This document shows positions 54,911-63,735 of a stretch of 64,000 bases of DNA, piece by piece. The translations under genes and the position numbers were made by a program. The stretch is from Solirubrobacter soli DSM 22325 (lineage in GTDB: Bacteria; Actinomycetota; Thermoleophilia; Solirubrobacterales; Solirubrobacteraceae). Position 1 is the stretch's first letter. Each line of letters begins with the position of its first letter. The stretch spans positions 1 to 64,000 of the forward strand of contig NZ_AUIK01000033.1 in assembly GCF_000423665.1 (NCBI RefSeq). Direction: 5' to 3'. The notes beneath the pieces were generated by a model. The model ran no database searches. It was not told where the DNA came from and saw only the letters and a list, made by a program, of their open reading frames with translations.

Positions 54911-56248
54911 TCAGCCGCTCAAAGCGGCATTTTCGCGCAACGATGTTGCGTCAACGGCGTCGTCGTAGATCTCGGCGACCCGCCGCGCGAGCGAAGGCCA
55001 GGCGTAGTGATCATGCGCTCTGCGGGCGGCGTTCGCGCCCCTCCGGCGGCGCTCGCCCGGACGGTTCACGGCCTCGACGAGCGCGTTGGCGAGCGATGAG
55101 ATGTCGTCGGGCTCGACCAGCCAGCCGGTTTCGCCGTGGTCGACAATCTCCGCCGGGCCGTACGCGTCGACCGCGATGGCGGGAAGCCCGCAGGCCATCG
55201 CCTCCACGATCACCTGCCCGAACTGCTCGCGCACCGAGGACAGGACGAGCGCGTCCGAAGCGTTGAGGATGTCGGGCAGCTCGCTGTGGTCGTGCCACCC
55301 GGTGAGGTGGACATCACGCGCGCCCGTGCGCGCGATCGCGTCGTCCGGGTGTTCGCCTTCGAACTCGTTCGGGAAGCCGCCGACGATCACCAGCGGCGCG
55401 CGCCGGCTGAAGCCCGGGCGGGCGCGCTCGTAGGCCTCGATCAGCAGCGGGATGCGCTTGACCTCGGTGAAGCGGCCGACGTAGAGCAGGACCGGCGTGT
55501 CGTCTTCGATCTCGACGCCCAGCTTCCGGTGGACCGCGACGCGGTCGACCGCCCGCGGGCCGAAGCGCTCAGGGTCGAAGCCGTTGGGGACCGTCGCGCA
55601 GCGGCGCGGATCGATACCGAGGACGGTGGCCGCGCGGTCGCAGGCGGTCTCGGTGAGGACGATCAGCCGGTGCGCCTGCTCGGCCCAGCCCCGCATCCGC
55701 TCCGCCCAGGCCTCGCCGTGCGCCCAGCGGTACGGGTCGTGGTCGATCGCCTCGAGCATCAGCAGCTCGGTGCCGTGCAGGTGGCCGACGACCGGGACGT
55801 CCGGCGCGACCCGCCGGGCGGCCTCGTAGAGCGGCGTCAGGTGATGCAGGTGCAGGACGTCGGCGTGCGCGGCACCGGCCGACTGCAGCGCCTTGGCCCA
55901 GGCGACGACCTGGTGCTCGGTCTCATCGTCGTCGAGCATGGCGAAGCAGCGATCCGGGGCGTCGAGCCGATCCTCGTAGGAGGGATGCAGCGGCGGGTCG
56001 GCGGCCATCGGGTCGCGCGCGTGCAGGGCGCGGGTCATGTCGACGGGACGGACGTCGAGGCCGCGGTAGAAGTGCGCCGCGTCGCCGAACGTGTCGTCGT
56101 GGGTGATCGAGCCGCTGAGGATCGTCGTCTCCCACCCGGTGCCCGGAAGCGAGTGGGCGAGGTTGCGCGCGACCTGCGCCGAACCGCCGCGTGGGAAGAA
56201 CTGCAGGCCCATGAGGACCTGGCGAGGGTGTGAACGAGATGTGGCCAG
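54911..56248 (-). CDS. GT4-type glycosyltransferase, possible CTG start
   Basis: 445 residues from CTG 56248, or 433 from ATG 56212. LQFFPRGGSAQVARNLAHSL is the nucleotide-sugar GT-B N-domain loop. LLYVGRFTEVKRIPLLIEAY, VKRIPLLI, and EAMACGLPAIAVDAYGPAEI (E-x7-E) are the GT4 C-domain. The ATG start cuts the first beta-strand (RQVLMGLQFF). The CTG lies six nt after TAAGGT, and an in-frame TAA begins that hexamer. Acceptor unknown. Confidence 0.92.
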   Translation of the reverse strand: MATSRSHPRQVLMGLQFFPRGGSAQVARNLAHSLPGTGWETTILSGSITHDDTFGDAAHFYRGLDVRPVDMTRALHARDPMAADPPLHPSYEDRLDAPDRCFAMLDDDETEHQVVAWAKALQSAGAAHADVLHLHHLTPLYEAARRVAPDVPVVGHLHGTELLMLEAIDHDPYRWAHGEAWAERMRGWAEQAHRLIVLTETACDRAATVLGIDPRRCATVPNGFDPERFGPRAVDRVAVHRKLGVEIEDDTPVLLYVGRFTEVKRIPLLIEAYERARPGFSRRAPLVIVGGFPNEFEGEHPDDAIARTGARDVHLTGWHDHSELPDILNASDALVLSSVREQFGQVIVEAMACGLPAIAVDAYGPAEIVDHGETGWLVEPDDISSLANALVEAVNRPGERRRRGANAARRAHDHYAWPSLARRVAEIYDDAVDATSLRENAALSG

Positions 56249-56289
56249 GCTGTGACCTTACCCGAGGCCTGTGTCTCATCATTCCTTTC

Positions 56290-57240
56290 GTGAGTCACGA
56301 TCACGACCACGGCCACGGGCATTCGCACGGCCACTCGCACGCGCCGGCGGACGCGTCCGCGACCCGGCTGAGGATCGCGCTGGGCCTGCTGCTCGGCCTG
56401 ATGGCGGTCGAGGTCGTCTTCGGCATCGTGGCGTCGTCGCTGGCGCTGCTCAGCGACGCGGCGCACATGCTCACCGACGCGGGCGCGCTGGCGCTGGCGC
56501 TGGTCGCGATCCGGCTGTCCGCCCGGCCGGCGAAGGGCGCGCTGACCTACGGCCTCAAGCGCACCGAGATCCTCTCCGCCCAGTTCAACGGCGCGACGCT
56601 GCTCGTGCTCGGGCTGCTGATCGTCGTCGAGGGCGTCCGGCGCCTGGTCCATCCGCCCGAGGTCGAAGGCGCGATCGTGCTGGTGGTCGCGCTGGTCGGC
56701 GTCGTGGTCAACATCGTCGCGACCGTCGTCCTGCACGGCGCCGACCGCACGTCACTGAACGTCGAGGGCGCCTTCCAGCACGTGCTGACCGACCTCGTGG
56801 CGTTCATCGCCACCGCGATCGCGGGCTTCGTGGTGCTGGTCACGGGCTTCGACCGCGCCGACGGCATCGCGTCGCTGTTCGTGGCGGCGGTGATGCTGCG
56901 CGCGGCCTGGTCGCTGCTGCGCGACTCCGGCCGGATCTTCCTCGAGGCCGCGCCGAAGAACATCGACGTCGGCGCCGTGGGTGACGCGATGACGCGGGTG
57001 CATGGGGTCCACGAGGTCCACGACCTGCATGTCTGGGAGGTGACGTCGGGCTTCCCGGCGCTGTCCGCCCACGTGCTGGTCGGTACCGAGGACGACTGCC
57101 ACCGGGCGCGGAAGGACCTGGAGGCCGTGCTGCACGATCGTTTCGGGATCGAGCACACGACGCTCCAGGTCGATCACGAGGGAGGCGATCTCCTGGAGAT
57201 CGAGCTCCCTACTTTTCGGCCCCCTCCAGCAGTGAGTTGA
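56290..57240 (+). CDS. Cation diffusion facilitator (zinc/cadmium efflux)
   Basis: 316 residues from GTG 56290. A His/Asp-rich N-terminus (SHDHDHGHGHSHGHSHA), six transmembrane helices with the HxxxD metal site in LLSDAAHMLTDAGA and LNVEGAFQHVLTDLVAF, and a cytoplasmic C-domain (VHEVHDLHVWEVTSGFPALS). Zn/Co/Cd exporter of the CzcD/ZitB type. Overlaps the M14 gene by 32 bp, convergent. CATCAT, 7 nt before GTG, is a weak -10. Confidence 0.95.
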   Translation: MSHDHDHGHGHSHGHSHAPADASATRLRIALGLLLGLMAVEVVFGIVASSLALLSDAAHMLTDAGALALALVAIRLSARPAKGALTYGLKRTEILSAQFNGATLLVLGLLIVVEGVRRLVHPPEVEGAIVLVVALVGVVVNIVATVVLHGADRTSLNVEGAFQHVLTDLVAFIATAIAGFVVLVTGFDRADGIASLFVAAVMLRAAWSLLRDSGRIFLEAAPKNIDVGAVGDAMTRVHGVHEVHDLHVWEVTSGFPALSAHVLVGTEDDCHRARKDLEAVLHDRFGIEHTTLQVDHEGGDLLEIELPTFRPPPAVS

Positions 57241-59815
57241 ACAGCAGCTTGTAGGTGCCGTGCGACTCGGCGCGGTGCTGCACGCTGATGCCGACCATCG
57301 CCACGTGCCCGTTGCCGTAGGAGACGTTGGCGACCGCGGTCTTGCCCGCGATGACGTTCTCACCCAGCAGCCAGCCGCTGCGCAGGACGTTCGACGTCGG
57401 ATAGGTGACCGGGGTGTCGACGCCGGTCGCGCCCGCGTTGACCGAGAACGCGGGGCTGCCGTCGGAGTACAGGTCGGCGGTGTCCCCCATGCCCCAGGTC
57501 AACGGGTTCTTGTTGTCGACCAGACCCGCGAGGATCGAGCCCGGCGAGTAGTAGTTCGTGCTCGGGACCCCGCTCGTCACGTCGGTGAGCGGGAAGCCGG
57601 AGAACGCGCGGATCGGCAGCTGCGTGGCGTCGTTGATCGCCACGAGCGTGCCGCCGGCCTGGACGAACGCCTTCAGGTTGTCGACGCCCGCCTGGGTCAT
57701 GCCGCCCGTGTACTTCGCGGGGAGCGAGCCCGCCCGCACGCCGTTGAGCATGCTGCTGTACGACGCGTCCGGGAGGATGATCGTGTCGTAGCTGTCCTTG
57801 AGGTTGCCGGCGCGCACCTCGGCGTCCTTGAGCTGCTTGTACGGGACCTTGAAGGTGTCGAACACGTAGCGGGTCCAGCCCTCGTCGGAGTTGCCCGGGT
57901 AGCCGTGGTAGAGGCCGACCCGCGGGTTGGCGACCGCGACCGTGCCGGACGGCATGGCCGCCACCGTGGCCACGGTCAGGCCGAGCTGCTTGGCCTGCGC
58001 CTTGATGCGGGTGTCGGCGCCGGCCCGCGGCGTGACGAGGAACGTGCCGGCCGGCCAGGAGCCCTTGTCGGTCGTGACGGGCGCCGTCGTGCGGGTCACC
58101 GTCTCCCCCGCCTTCAGCAGCGCGAGCACGGCGGTGTAGCTGTCGTTGACGCGGGCGTCGAGCGCGTACGCCGCGGCGGGTGCCGTCGCGGGCACGGTGA
58201 ACGCCGGGACCGGCGCGCTGTCGACCGGCTTGGTGTTGGCGATGAACGACTGCGTGACCTTGTCGACCTTGACGCCCATCTGGAACGGCAGCGTCCAGCC
58301 CGCCATGTCGTACGGGCGCTCGGGCGTGCCGTCCGGGTTGCGCCGGTCCGGGTAGGTCTGCGGGTTCATCAGGTCGACGACGTCGGCGCGGAACGGCTGC
58401 GCCTCGCGGACGATGAAGCTGTTCGCGGGGTAGGTCTTGTCGCCCACCTTGAACGCCGACTGGGCCTGCTCGACCTCGAGGTCGGCCTGGCGCAGGACGT
58501 TGACCATCTTGGTCGCGGTCTGGAAGTCCGGCTGGTCGGACGGGATCACGTACGCGGTGTCGCCGCCGGCGTCGATCGCCTGCTTGCCCATCCGGTACTG
58601 CCCGTAGAGCCAGTTCTCGCGGCCGACGTCGGCCGTGTGCAGGAGCTCCCAGCCGGTCGACTCGATGTACGAGCAGCTGTCGGACAGGTGCCACATGCCG
58701 CCCTTGTACGGGCTCGGGTAGAACGCGGACGGCTCCGACGTCGAGACCTCCTGGTACGGGAAGGTCTTCGGGAACTTCGTCGGGTCCTCGTAGACCGGCG
58801 TCGCCGAGGCGTGCGAGGTCTCCGAGAGGATGCCGATCTGGTTGTGGAACGCGGGCGCGGAGCGCAGGCCGCCGTTCCACCACTGGTCGTACTGCTGGCG
58901 AGACACGGCGCCGACCTTGCCCTCGCGGTCCAGGCGCTGGGTCATCGCGTCGCCGAGGAAGTTGATCCCGCGCGTGACCTCAGGCGGGATGTTCGGGTTC
59001 ATCGGGTCCTTGAAGGGCGGCAGGAAGATGCGCGCCGGGTACGCCGCGGTCTGGTGCGTGTTGTAGACCAGTTGCGGATACCAGCTGTGCCACAGCACGT
59101 TGCCGAGGTTGCGCGTCTCGGGCAGGTTGAACATGAACCAGTCGCGGTTGTCGTCGTGCCCGGAGTACTTCTGGTAGAGCTCGGGATAGGTCGAGTCCTG
59201 GAACTGCGTCCCGACGTTCTGCATGTACCAGTCCGGGATGTGCTCGCCGCCGTCCGGGTTGATGTTCGGGATGAACAGCGTGATGACGTTCTTGAGGATC
59301 GACTTCGTCTCGGGCGTGTTGGACGTCAGCAGGTCGTAGGCGAACTGCGGCGCTGTCTGCGGCGGGCCGACCTCGGTCGAGTGGATGCCGAAGTCCACCC
59401 ACGCGATCGCCTTGCCCTGCTTGGCGAGGTCGTGCGCCTGGTCGTCCGTGAGGTCGCGGGCGTGCGCGAGCCGCTGCGCGATGTCCTGGTACTTCGCGAG
59501 GTTGCCCGGTGCCAGGTTCTCCGGCGCGGAGATGATCCCCATCACCTGGTCGCGGCCTTCGGACGTCTGCCCGAGGCTCACCACCTGCATCCGGTCGCTC
59601 GCGTTGTCGAGCTGATGGAAGTAGTTGCTGATCTGCGTGTAGTTGGCCAGCTTGTAGTCCTGGCACGGGGTGAACCCGAACGCCGACTCCGGCGTCGGGA
59701 TCCTGGGCGCCGCGTTGCTCGCCACCGTCGTGTCCGCCTGCAGCGACACGGCGACCGCGGCGGCCGCGGCAGCGACCACCGGAGCGGCCAGCGCCGCTCT
59801 GAACCTTGACCTCAT
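57209..59815 (-). CDS. Secreted M14-family zinc carboxypeptidase
   Basis: 868 residues. Signal peptide to about residue 30 (FRAALAAPVVAAAAAAVAV). M14 zinc motif HxxE is DFGIHSTEVGPPQTAPQF, with the NINPDGGEHIPDWY loop and NTHQTA for the third ligand. After ~residue 400 is an additional domain with a DUF4350-like/GATase-like pattern (GLYHGYPGNSDEGWTRYVFD and PDASYSSMLNGVRAG). Good ribosome site GAGGTG 5 nt before ATG. Function: probably peptidoglycan or protein turnover. Confidence 0.9.
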   Translation of the reverse strand: MRSRFRAALAAPVVAAAAAAVAVSLQADTTVASNAAPRIPTPESAFGFTPCQDYKLANYTQISNYFHQLDNASDRMQVVSLGQTSEGRDQVMGIISAPENLAPGNLAKYQDIAQRLAHARDLTDDQAHDLAKQGKAIAWVDFGIHSTEVGPPQTAPQFAYDLLTSNTPETKSILKNVITLFIPNINPDGGEHIPDWYMQNVGTQFQDSTYPELYQKYSGHDDNRDWFMFNLPETRNLGNVLWHSWYPQLVYNTHQTAAYPARIFLPPFKDPMNPNIPPEVTRGINFLGDAMTQRLDREGKVGAVSRQQYDQWWNGGLRSAPAFHNQIGILSETSHASATPVYEDPTKFPKTFPYQEVSTSEPSAFYPSPYKGGMWHLSDSCSYIESTGWELLHTADVGRENWLYGQYRMGKQAIDAGGDTAYVIPSDQPDFQTATKMVNVLRQADLEVEQAQSAFKVGDKTYPANSFIVREAQPFRADVVDLMNPQTYPDRRNPDGTPERPYDMAGWTLPFQMGVKVDKVTQSFIANTKPVDSAPVPAFTVPATAPAAAYALDARVNDSYTAVLALLKAGETVTRTTAPVTTDKGSWPAGTFLVTPRAGADTRIKAQAKQLGLTVATVAAMPSGTVAVANPRVGLYHGYPGNSDEGWTRYVFDTFKVPYKQLKDAEVRAGNLKDSYDTIILPDASYSSMLNGVRAGSLPAKYTGGMTQAGVDNLKAFVQAGGTLVAINDATQLPIRAFSGFPLTDVTSGVPSTNYYSPGSILAGLVDNKNPLTWGMGDTADLYSDGSPAFSVNAGATGVDTPVTYPTSNVLRSGWLLGENVIAGKTAVANVSYGNGHVAMVGISVQHRAESHGTYKLLFNSLLEGAEK

Positions 59816-59929
59816 TGCCCCACCTCAGGTCGTTGGAAGAACCGGCGGCGACATTACGCCCGGGGTTTGGCGCGGCCGAGCCGATTTGAGGAAGATTTGA
59901 CGTTGCGGTCCGGTTAGATGGGGCGCGCG

Positions 59930-60826
59930 ATGCGGGTCGTGCTGATGGCGGTCGTGGTGCTCGTCCTGGGCGGGTGTGTGGGTGAGGGCGCGGGGGCGCC
60001 TCGCGGCCACGTGGTGATCGCGGCCGGCGGGACCCAGGGCGTCTACTACGCGTACGCCCACGCGCTGGCTTCGCAGCTGCAGCGCCGGGACCCGGACCTG
60101 CGTGTCGACGTGGTCGCGACCAGCGGGTCGATGGAGAACCTGCAGCGGCTCGGCGACGGCGACGCCACGTTCGCGTTCACCGCGGCCGACGCCGCCGCGG
60201 AGGCGGTCTCCGGCGGGCCGCCGTTCGGGCGCAGGGTGCCGATCGCCGCGCTCGCGCGGCTGTACGACGACTACCTGCACCTGGTCGCGCCGGCGGCGGG
60301 CGTGCGGCGGCTGTCGCAGCTCGCGGGGAAGCGGGTGTCGATCGGGCCGCCGGGCTCAGGGACGCGGTTGATCGCCTCGCGGTTGCGGCTGCCGCGGCTG
60401 CACGCGGTCGGGCTGGGGTTGGACGAGTCCGCGGCGGCGCTGCGGGCGGGCCGGATCGACGCGTTCTTCTGGTCGGGCGGGCTGCCGACGCCGGGCGTCG
60501 ACGAGCTCGCGCGGCAGATGCCGCTGCGGCTGCTCGACCTCCCCGCGCCCGCGGACCCGGACTACCGGGCGGCGGCGATCCCGAGTGGGACCTACGGGCT
60601 GGGTCGCCAGGTGTCGACGCTCGCGGTGCCGAACCTGCTGGTCGCCCGCCGCGACGCCGACCCGGCGCTGGTGCGGCTCGTCACGGCGACGCTATTCGAG
60701 CGCCGCACGGCGATCGCCCGCGCCGTCCTCGCCGCCGCCGCCCTCGACCGCCGCGCCGCGATCGAGACCGCCCCCGTGCCGCTGCACGCGGCCGCGCTCG
60801 ACTGGTTTCGCGCCACCAAACCGTAG
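59930..60826 (+). CDS. TAXI-family TRAP-type solute-binding lipoprotein
   Basis: 298 residues from ATG 59930 (MRVVLMAVVVLVLGGC, lipobox Cys16). The TAXI pattern is VVIAAGGTQGVYYAYAHALA, VVATSGSMENLQRLGDGDAT, and GKRVSIGPPGSGT. Normally these work with a fused TRAP permease; none is in the window, so the protein may be an orphan sensor partner of the adjacent kinase. TTAGAT (59914-59919) lies 10 nt upstream. Its last 135 bp are antisense to the kinase gene. Confidence 0.9.
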   Translation: MRVVLMAVVVLVLGGCVGEGAGAPRGHVVIAAGGTQGVYYAYAHALASQLQRRDPDLRVDVVATSGSMENLQRLGDGDATFAFTAADAAAEAVSGGPPFGRRVPIAALARLYDDYLHLVAPAAGVRRLSQLAGKRVSIGPPGSGTRLIASRLRLPRLHAVGLGLDESAAALRAGRIDAFFWSGGLPTPGVDELARQMPLRLLDLPAPADPDYRAAAIPSGTYGLGRQVSTLAVPNLLVARRDADPALVRLVTATLFERRTAIARAVLAAAALDRRAAIETAPVPLHAAALDWFRATKP

Positions 60827-62152
60827 GTGCGCCTCGAGGCCCCGCGGGCGCCGGGCTCGCAGCTCGAGGCTGCCGCCGCCCTGCTCGAGCAGCGCGCGGG
60901 CGATCGCCAGGCCGAGGCCCGAGCCGTCGACGTTCTGATGCCGGCGGGCGCGCCAGAAGCGATCGCCGGCGCGGCGCAGCTCGTCGGCGCGCATGCCGGG
61001 TCCTTCGTCGCGGACGGTGAGCGCGCCGTCGGCGACGTGGATGGCGACGACCGAGTCGCGCGGGGCGAACTTGATCGCGTTGTCGAGCACGACGTCGAGC
61101 GCGCTGGCGACCGCGACGGGATCGGCGAGGATCGCCGCGGTCGTTTCGCCGGTGCGCTGGAGCGTCATGTGTTTGGCCTCGGCCGCGGTGGTCCAGGCGT
61201 CGATGCGTTCGTCGGCGAGGGCGGTCAGGTCGACGGGCTCGGGGCGGGCATGGGTCTCGTCGGCGTTGGCGAGCTCGAGCAGCCGTTCGAGGATGCCGGC
61301 GAGGTGGCGTCCCTCCTTCGCCGCCGCGTCCACGACGGGATCCTCGGGCGCGCCGATCGCCAGCGTGTCGAGGCGCAGCAGCAGCGCGCTGAGCGGGTTG
61401 CGGAGCTGATGCGAGGCGTCGGCGAGGAAGTTGCGTTGGCGCTGGACGATCTTCTCGACGTTCGCGGCCATCGCGTTGAAGGAGCCGGTGAGGTGGCGCA
61501 ACTCGGGCGGGCCTGAGCCGTCGAGCGCGCGCGCCGCCATCCGGCCCGTGGCGATCGCGTGCGCGGTGTGGTCGAGGTCGTGGACGGGGCGCAGGATCCA
61601 GCGGGTCAGGCGGGAGGCGAGCAGGGCGCAGCCGATCAGCGCGATCAACTCGCCTCCCACGACGATCAGCCAGTCGCGGGCGACGTTGCGTCTGAGCCGC
61701 TGGGTGGGTGAGAGTGTGACGACGGCGCCGGTGACGTCGCCGCCGGTGATCACCGGCTGGGCGACGACGAGCGGCGCGCCGCTCCACGGCCAGACCGCGC
61801 GTGGCGGCTCGCCGTGGTGGCCGGTCAGCGCGATGCCGGCGAGCCTCCTGACGGGCGCGGTGGCGGTTCTCGTCGTCAGCCCCGGCCGTGACGCCGCGCG
61901 GATGCGGCCGTTGTGATCGAGGACGGCGACCGCGATGCCGTAGACCTCGTCGTAGCGGGCGAGGCGCTCGGACAGGACCTGGCGGTCGCCCTGCTGCTGG
62001 GCGACCTGGACGAAGCGGTTGGCGTCGTTGAGCCGGTCGAGGAAGACGCGCTGCGTGCGGACGGAGGCGAGGTCCATGCCGAGCGGGACGCCGAGCGCGA
62101 GCAGCACGACCGCCAGCAGGCCGCCGACGAGTCCGAGCAGGCGGGTGCGCAT
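60692..62152 (-). CDS. OmpR-partner sensor histidine kinase
   Basis: 486 residues. Two TM helices (LLAVVLLALGVPLGMDLA; WLIVVGGELIALIGCALLA) flank an external sensor, then HAMP. H-box FLADASHQLRNPLSALLLRL, N-box DNAIKFA, G-boxes DEGPGMRADE and GSGLGLAIARALL. The kinase fold should end near HLRFGG; the C-terminal ~38 residues (KPVERGRVQRHGGGLDRG...) are Gly/Arg-rich and antisense to the TAXI gene. Downstream of the regulator gene by 4 bp. Confidence 0.92.
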   Translation of the reverse strand: MRTRLLGLVGGLLAVVLLALGVPLGMDLASVRTQRVFLDRLNDANRFVQVAQQQGDRQVLSERLARYDEVYGIAVAVLDHNGRIRAASRPGLTTRTATAPVRRLAGIALTGHHGEPPRAVWPWSGAPLVVAQPVITGGDVTGAVVTLSPTQRLRRNVARDWLIVVGGELIALIGCALLASRLTRWILRPVHDLDHTAHAIATGRMAARALDGSGPPELRHLTGSFNAMAANVEKIVQRQRNFLADASHQLRNPLSALLLRLDTLAIGAPEDPVVDAAAKEGRHLAGILERLLELANADETHARPEPVDLTALADERIDAWTTAAEAKHMTLQRTGETTAAILADPVAVASALDVVLDNAIKFAPRDSVVAIHVADGALTVRDEGPGMRADELRRAGDRFWRARRHQNVDGSGLGLAIARALLEQGGGSLELRARRPRGLEAHLRFGGAKPVERGRVQRHGGGLDRGAAVEGGGGEDGAGDRRAALE

Positions 62153-62156
62153 CCTC

Positions 62157-62843
62157 TCACTCCGTGCCGAGCCGGTACCCGACGCCGCGGACGGTCTCGA
62201 TCAGGCTCTTGACGCCGGTCTTGGAGCGCACGGCGGCGACGTGCACGTCGAGCGTGTGGGCGTCGAACTCGTGGGCGGAGCGCCAGATGCGGCTGAGCAG
62301 CCGTTCTCTTCTCACCACCAGGCCGGGGTGCTCGGCGAGGACCTCGAGCAACGCGAGCTCCTTGCGGGTGAGCGCGACCGGGCGGCCGGCGACGGTCACC
62401 TCGCGGCGGCCGAGATCGATGCGCACGCCGCCGACGACGACCACGCGATCCTCGTCGGCCTTGGGCGGCGGTGGCTGCGCCGTCGCCACCCGCCGGTGCA
62501 CCGCCAGCATCCGCGCGATCAGCTCGCGCGCGTCGTAGGGCTTGACGAGGTAGTCGTCGGCGCCGAGGTGCAGGCCGTGGACGCGCCAGCGCAGCTCCGA
62601 GCGGGCGGTCGTCATCACGATCGGCACGTCGCGGTTGGCCCGGATGCGAGCGCACAGGTCGAACCCGTCGCCGTCGGGCAGCATCAGGTCGAGCAGCACG
62701 AGATCCACAGCGTCATCCAGCTGCGCCAGCGCCTGCGTCACGCCCGCCGCGCGCGCAATCGCGAATCCATGCCGACCGAGCAGATCGCACAGAGCCCCCG
62801 CCACTCGGTCGTCGTCTTCGACGACCAGCACCCTCACCGTCAC
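62157..62843 (-). CDS. OmpR/PhoB-family response regulator
   Basis: 228 residues from GTG 62843 (VTVRVLVVEDDDRVAGALCD); an ATG at 62885 would add an unrelated 14 residues that lie in a repeat. Receiver: VEDDD acid pair, DLVLLDLMLPDGDG phospho-Asp, and VKPYDARELI. C-terminal winged helix: LTRKELALLEVLAEHPGLVV and DAHTLDVHVAAVRSK. Upstream partner of the kinase gene. Confidence 0.93.
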   Translation of the reverse strand: MTVRVLVVEDDDRVAGALCDLLGRHGFAIARAAGVTQALAQLDDAVDLVLLDLMLPDGDGFDLCARIRANRDVPIVMTTARSELRWRVHGLHLGADDYLVKPYDARELIARMLAVHRRVATAQPPPPKADEDRVVVVGGVRIDLGRREVTVAGRPVALTRKELALLEVLAEHPGLVVRRERLLSRIWRSAHEFDAHTLDVHVAAVRSKTGVKSLIETVRGVGYRLGTE

Positions 62844-62884
62844 GAACCGTACCACCGACCCGGACCGACCGGTCCGCTGCCACA

Positions 62885-62909
62885 TAAAGGTGCCTGACCC
62901 CTTTAGGTT
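62885..62909. repeat. Dispersed palindromic element, degenerate copy, between divergent genes
   Basis: TAAAGGTG, loop CCTGA, CCCCTTTA: 7 of 8 pairs in the stem. Related to the elements at 17.2, 34.7 and 48.7 kb. Here it lies between the divergent starts of the regulator and SIMPL genes, where terminator activity is not expected. Confidence 0.7.
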
Positions 62910-62917
62910 TGCCGACC

Positions 62918-63625
62918 ATGCGCCTCTTTCTGGTCGGTCTCGCCGCCTTCGTCCTGCTCGCCGCGCCCGCCGCGGCCCAGACGCAGCCGGTCGACACCAC
63001 TCCCACCATCACCGCCGACGGCGTGGGCAGCGCGACGCTGACGCCGGACGTCGCCGACTTCGCCGCGGGCGTGTCGCGTGCCGCCCCGACCTCCCGCGGC
63101 GCCCGCGACGCGGCCAACCGCCGGATGGCCGCCGTGCTGAGGGCGGTCAAGGCGGGCGGTGTGGCCGAGGCCGACATCCGCACCGTCGGACTGACGATCC
63201 AGCGCCAGCGGGTGGGCAAGCGCAAGCGCGTCCGCTACCGCGCCGAGCAGACCATCCTCATCCACGTCCGCACCGTCTCGACGCTGGCCTCGCTGATCGA
63301 CGCGGTCGCCGACGCCGGCGCCGACCAGATCTCCGACCCGGACTTCGGCTTCGCCGACCCGTCCAACGGCCGAACCCTGGCCACCCGCGCGGCCCTCGCC
63401 GACGCCCGCCGCCGCGCCGACGACGCCGCCGCGGTCGCCGGCCTGCGCATCACCGGCGTGCGCTCGGTCAACCTCGACCCGGACTCCGACGGCGGCTGCT
63501 GCAGCGACTCCGGCGCGTCGACCGGCGCAGGCGCGGAGAAGAGCCCGTCGACCCAGGTCCTCCCCGGCACCCAGGACTTCACCGAACGCGTCCGCGTCGT
63601 CTACACCGCGGCCCCCACAACCTAA
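62918..63625 (+). CDS. SIMPL-domain (DUF541) secreted protein
   Basis: 235 residues from ATG 62918 (MRLFLVGLAAFVLLAAPAAA, signal peptide). The core is ITADGVGSATLTPDVADFAA and a late RAALADARRRADDAAAVAGL. A Cys-rich stretch, GGCCSDSG, sits in a loop. Related proteins bind or protect at the cell surface; OxyR-regulated in some species. The stop TAA is in the AACCTAAA of a repeat, as in the CoA-transferase gene. Confidence 0.9.
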   Translation: MRLFLVGLAAFVLLAAPAAAQTQPVDTTPTITADGVGSATLTPDVADFAAGVSRAAPTSRGARDAANRRMAAVLRAVKAGGVAEADIRTVGLTIQRQRVGKRKRVRYRAEQTILIHVRTVSTLASLIDAVADAGADQISDPDFGFADPSNGRTLATRAALADARRRADDAAAVAGLRITGVRSVNLDPDSDGGCCSDSGASTGAGAEKSPSTQVLPGTQDFTERVRVVYTAAPTT

Positions 63626-63735
63626 ACCCCACCTAAATTACCTGACCCTTTATCGTGGCCTTAGGTCCACAATCGGCGCTGCGCCGCGGTGCGAACCTAA
63701 AGGCCACCTAAGGTGCCAGGCACGTTAGGTGCGGT
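63618..63735. repeat. Cluster of degenerate dispersed palindromes
   Basis: AACCTAAA copies at 63619 and 63694, ACCTAAA at 63631, TTAGGT at 63661. The best unit is ACCTAAGGTGCC (63706-63717), one base, GGCACGTTAGGT (63719-63730): 11 of 12 pairs. It contains the SIMPL stop and, at 63725-63727, the TAA of the convergent glycosidase gene. Confidence 0.7.

Noticed and set aside
62843..62885. ATG 62885 start for the OmpR-type regulator
   Set aside because: It would add residues encoded by a dispersed repeat, and the receiver domain begins at VTVRVLVVEDD.
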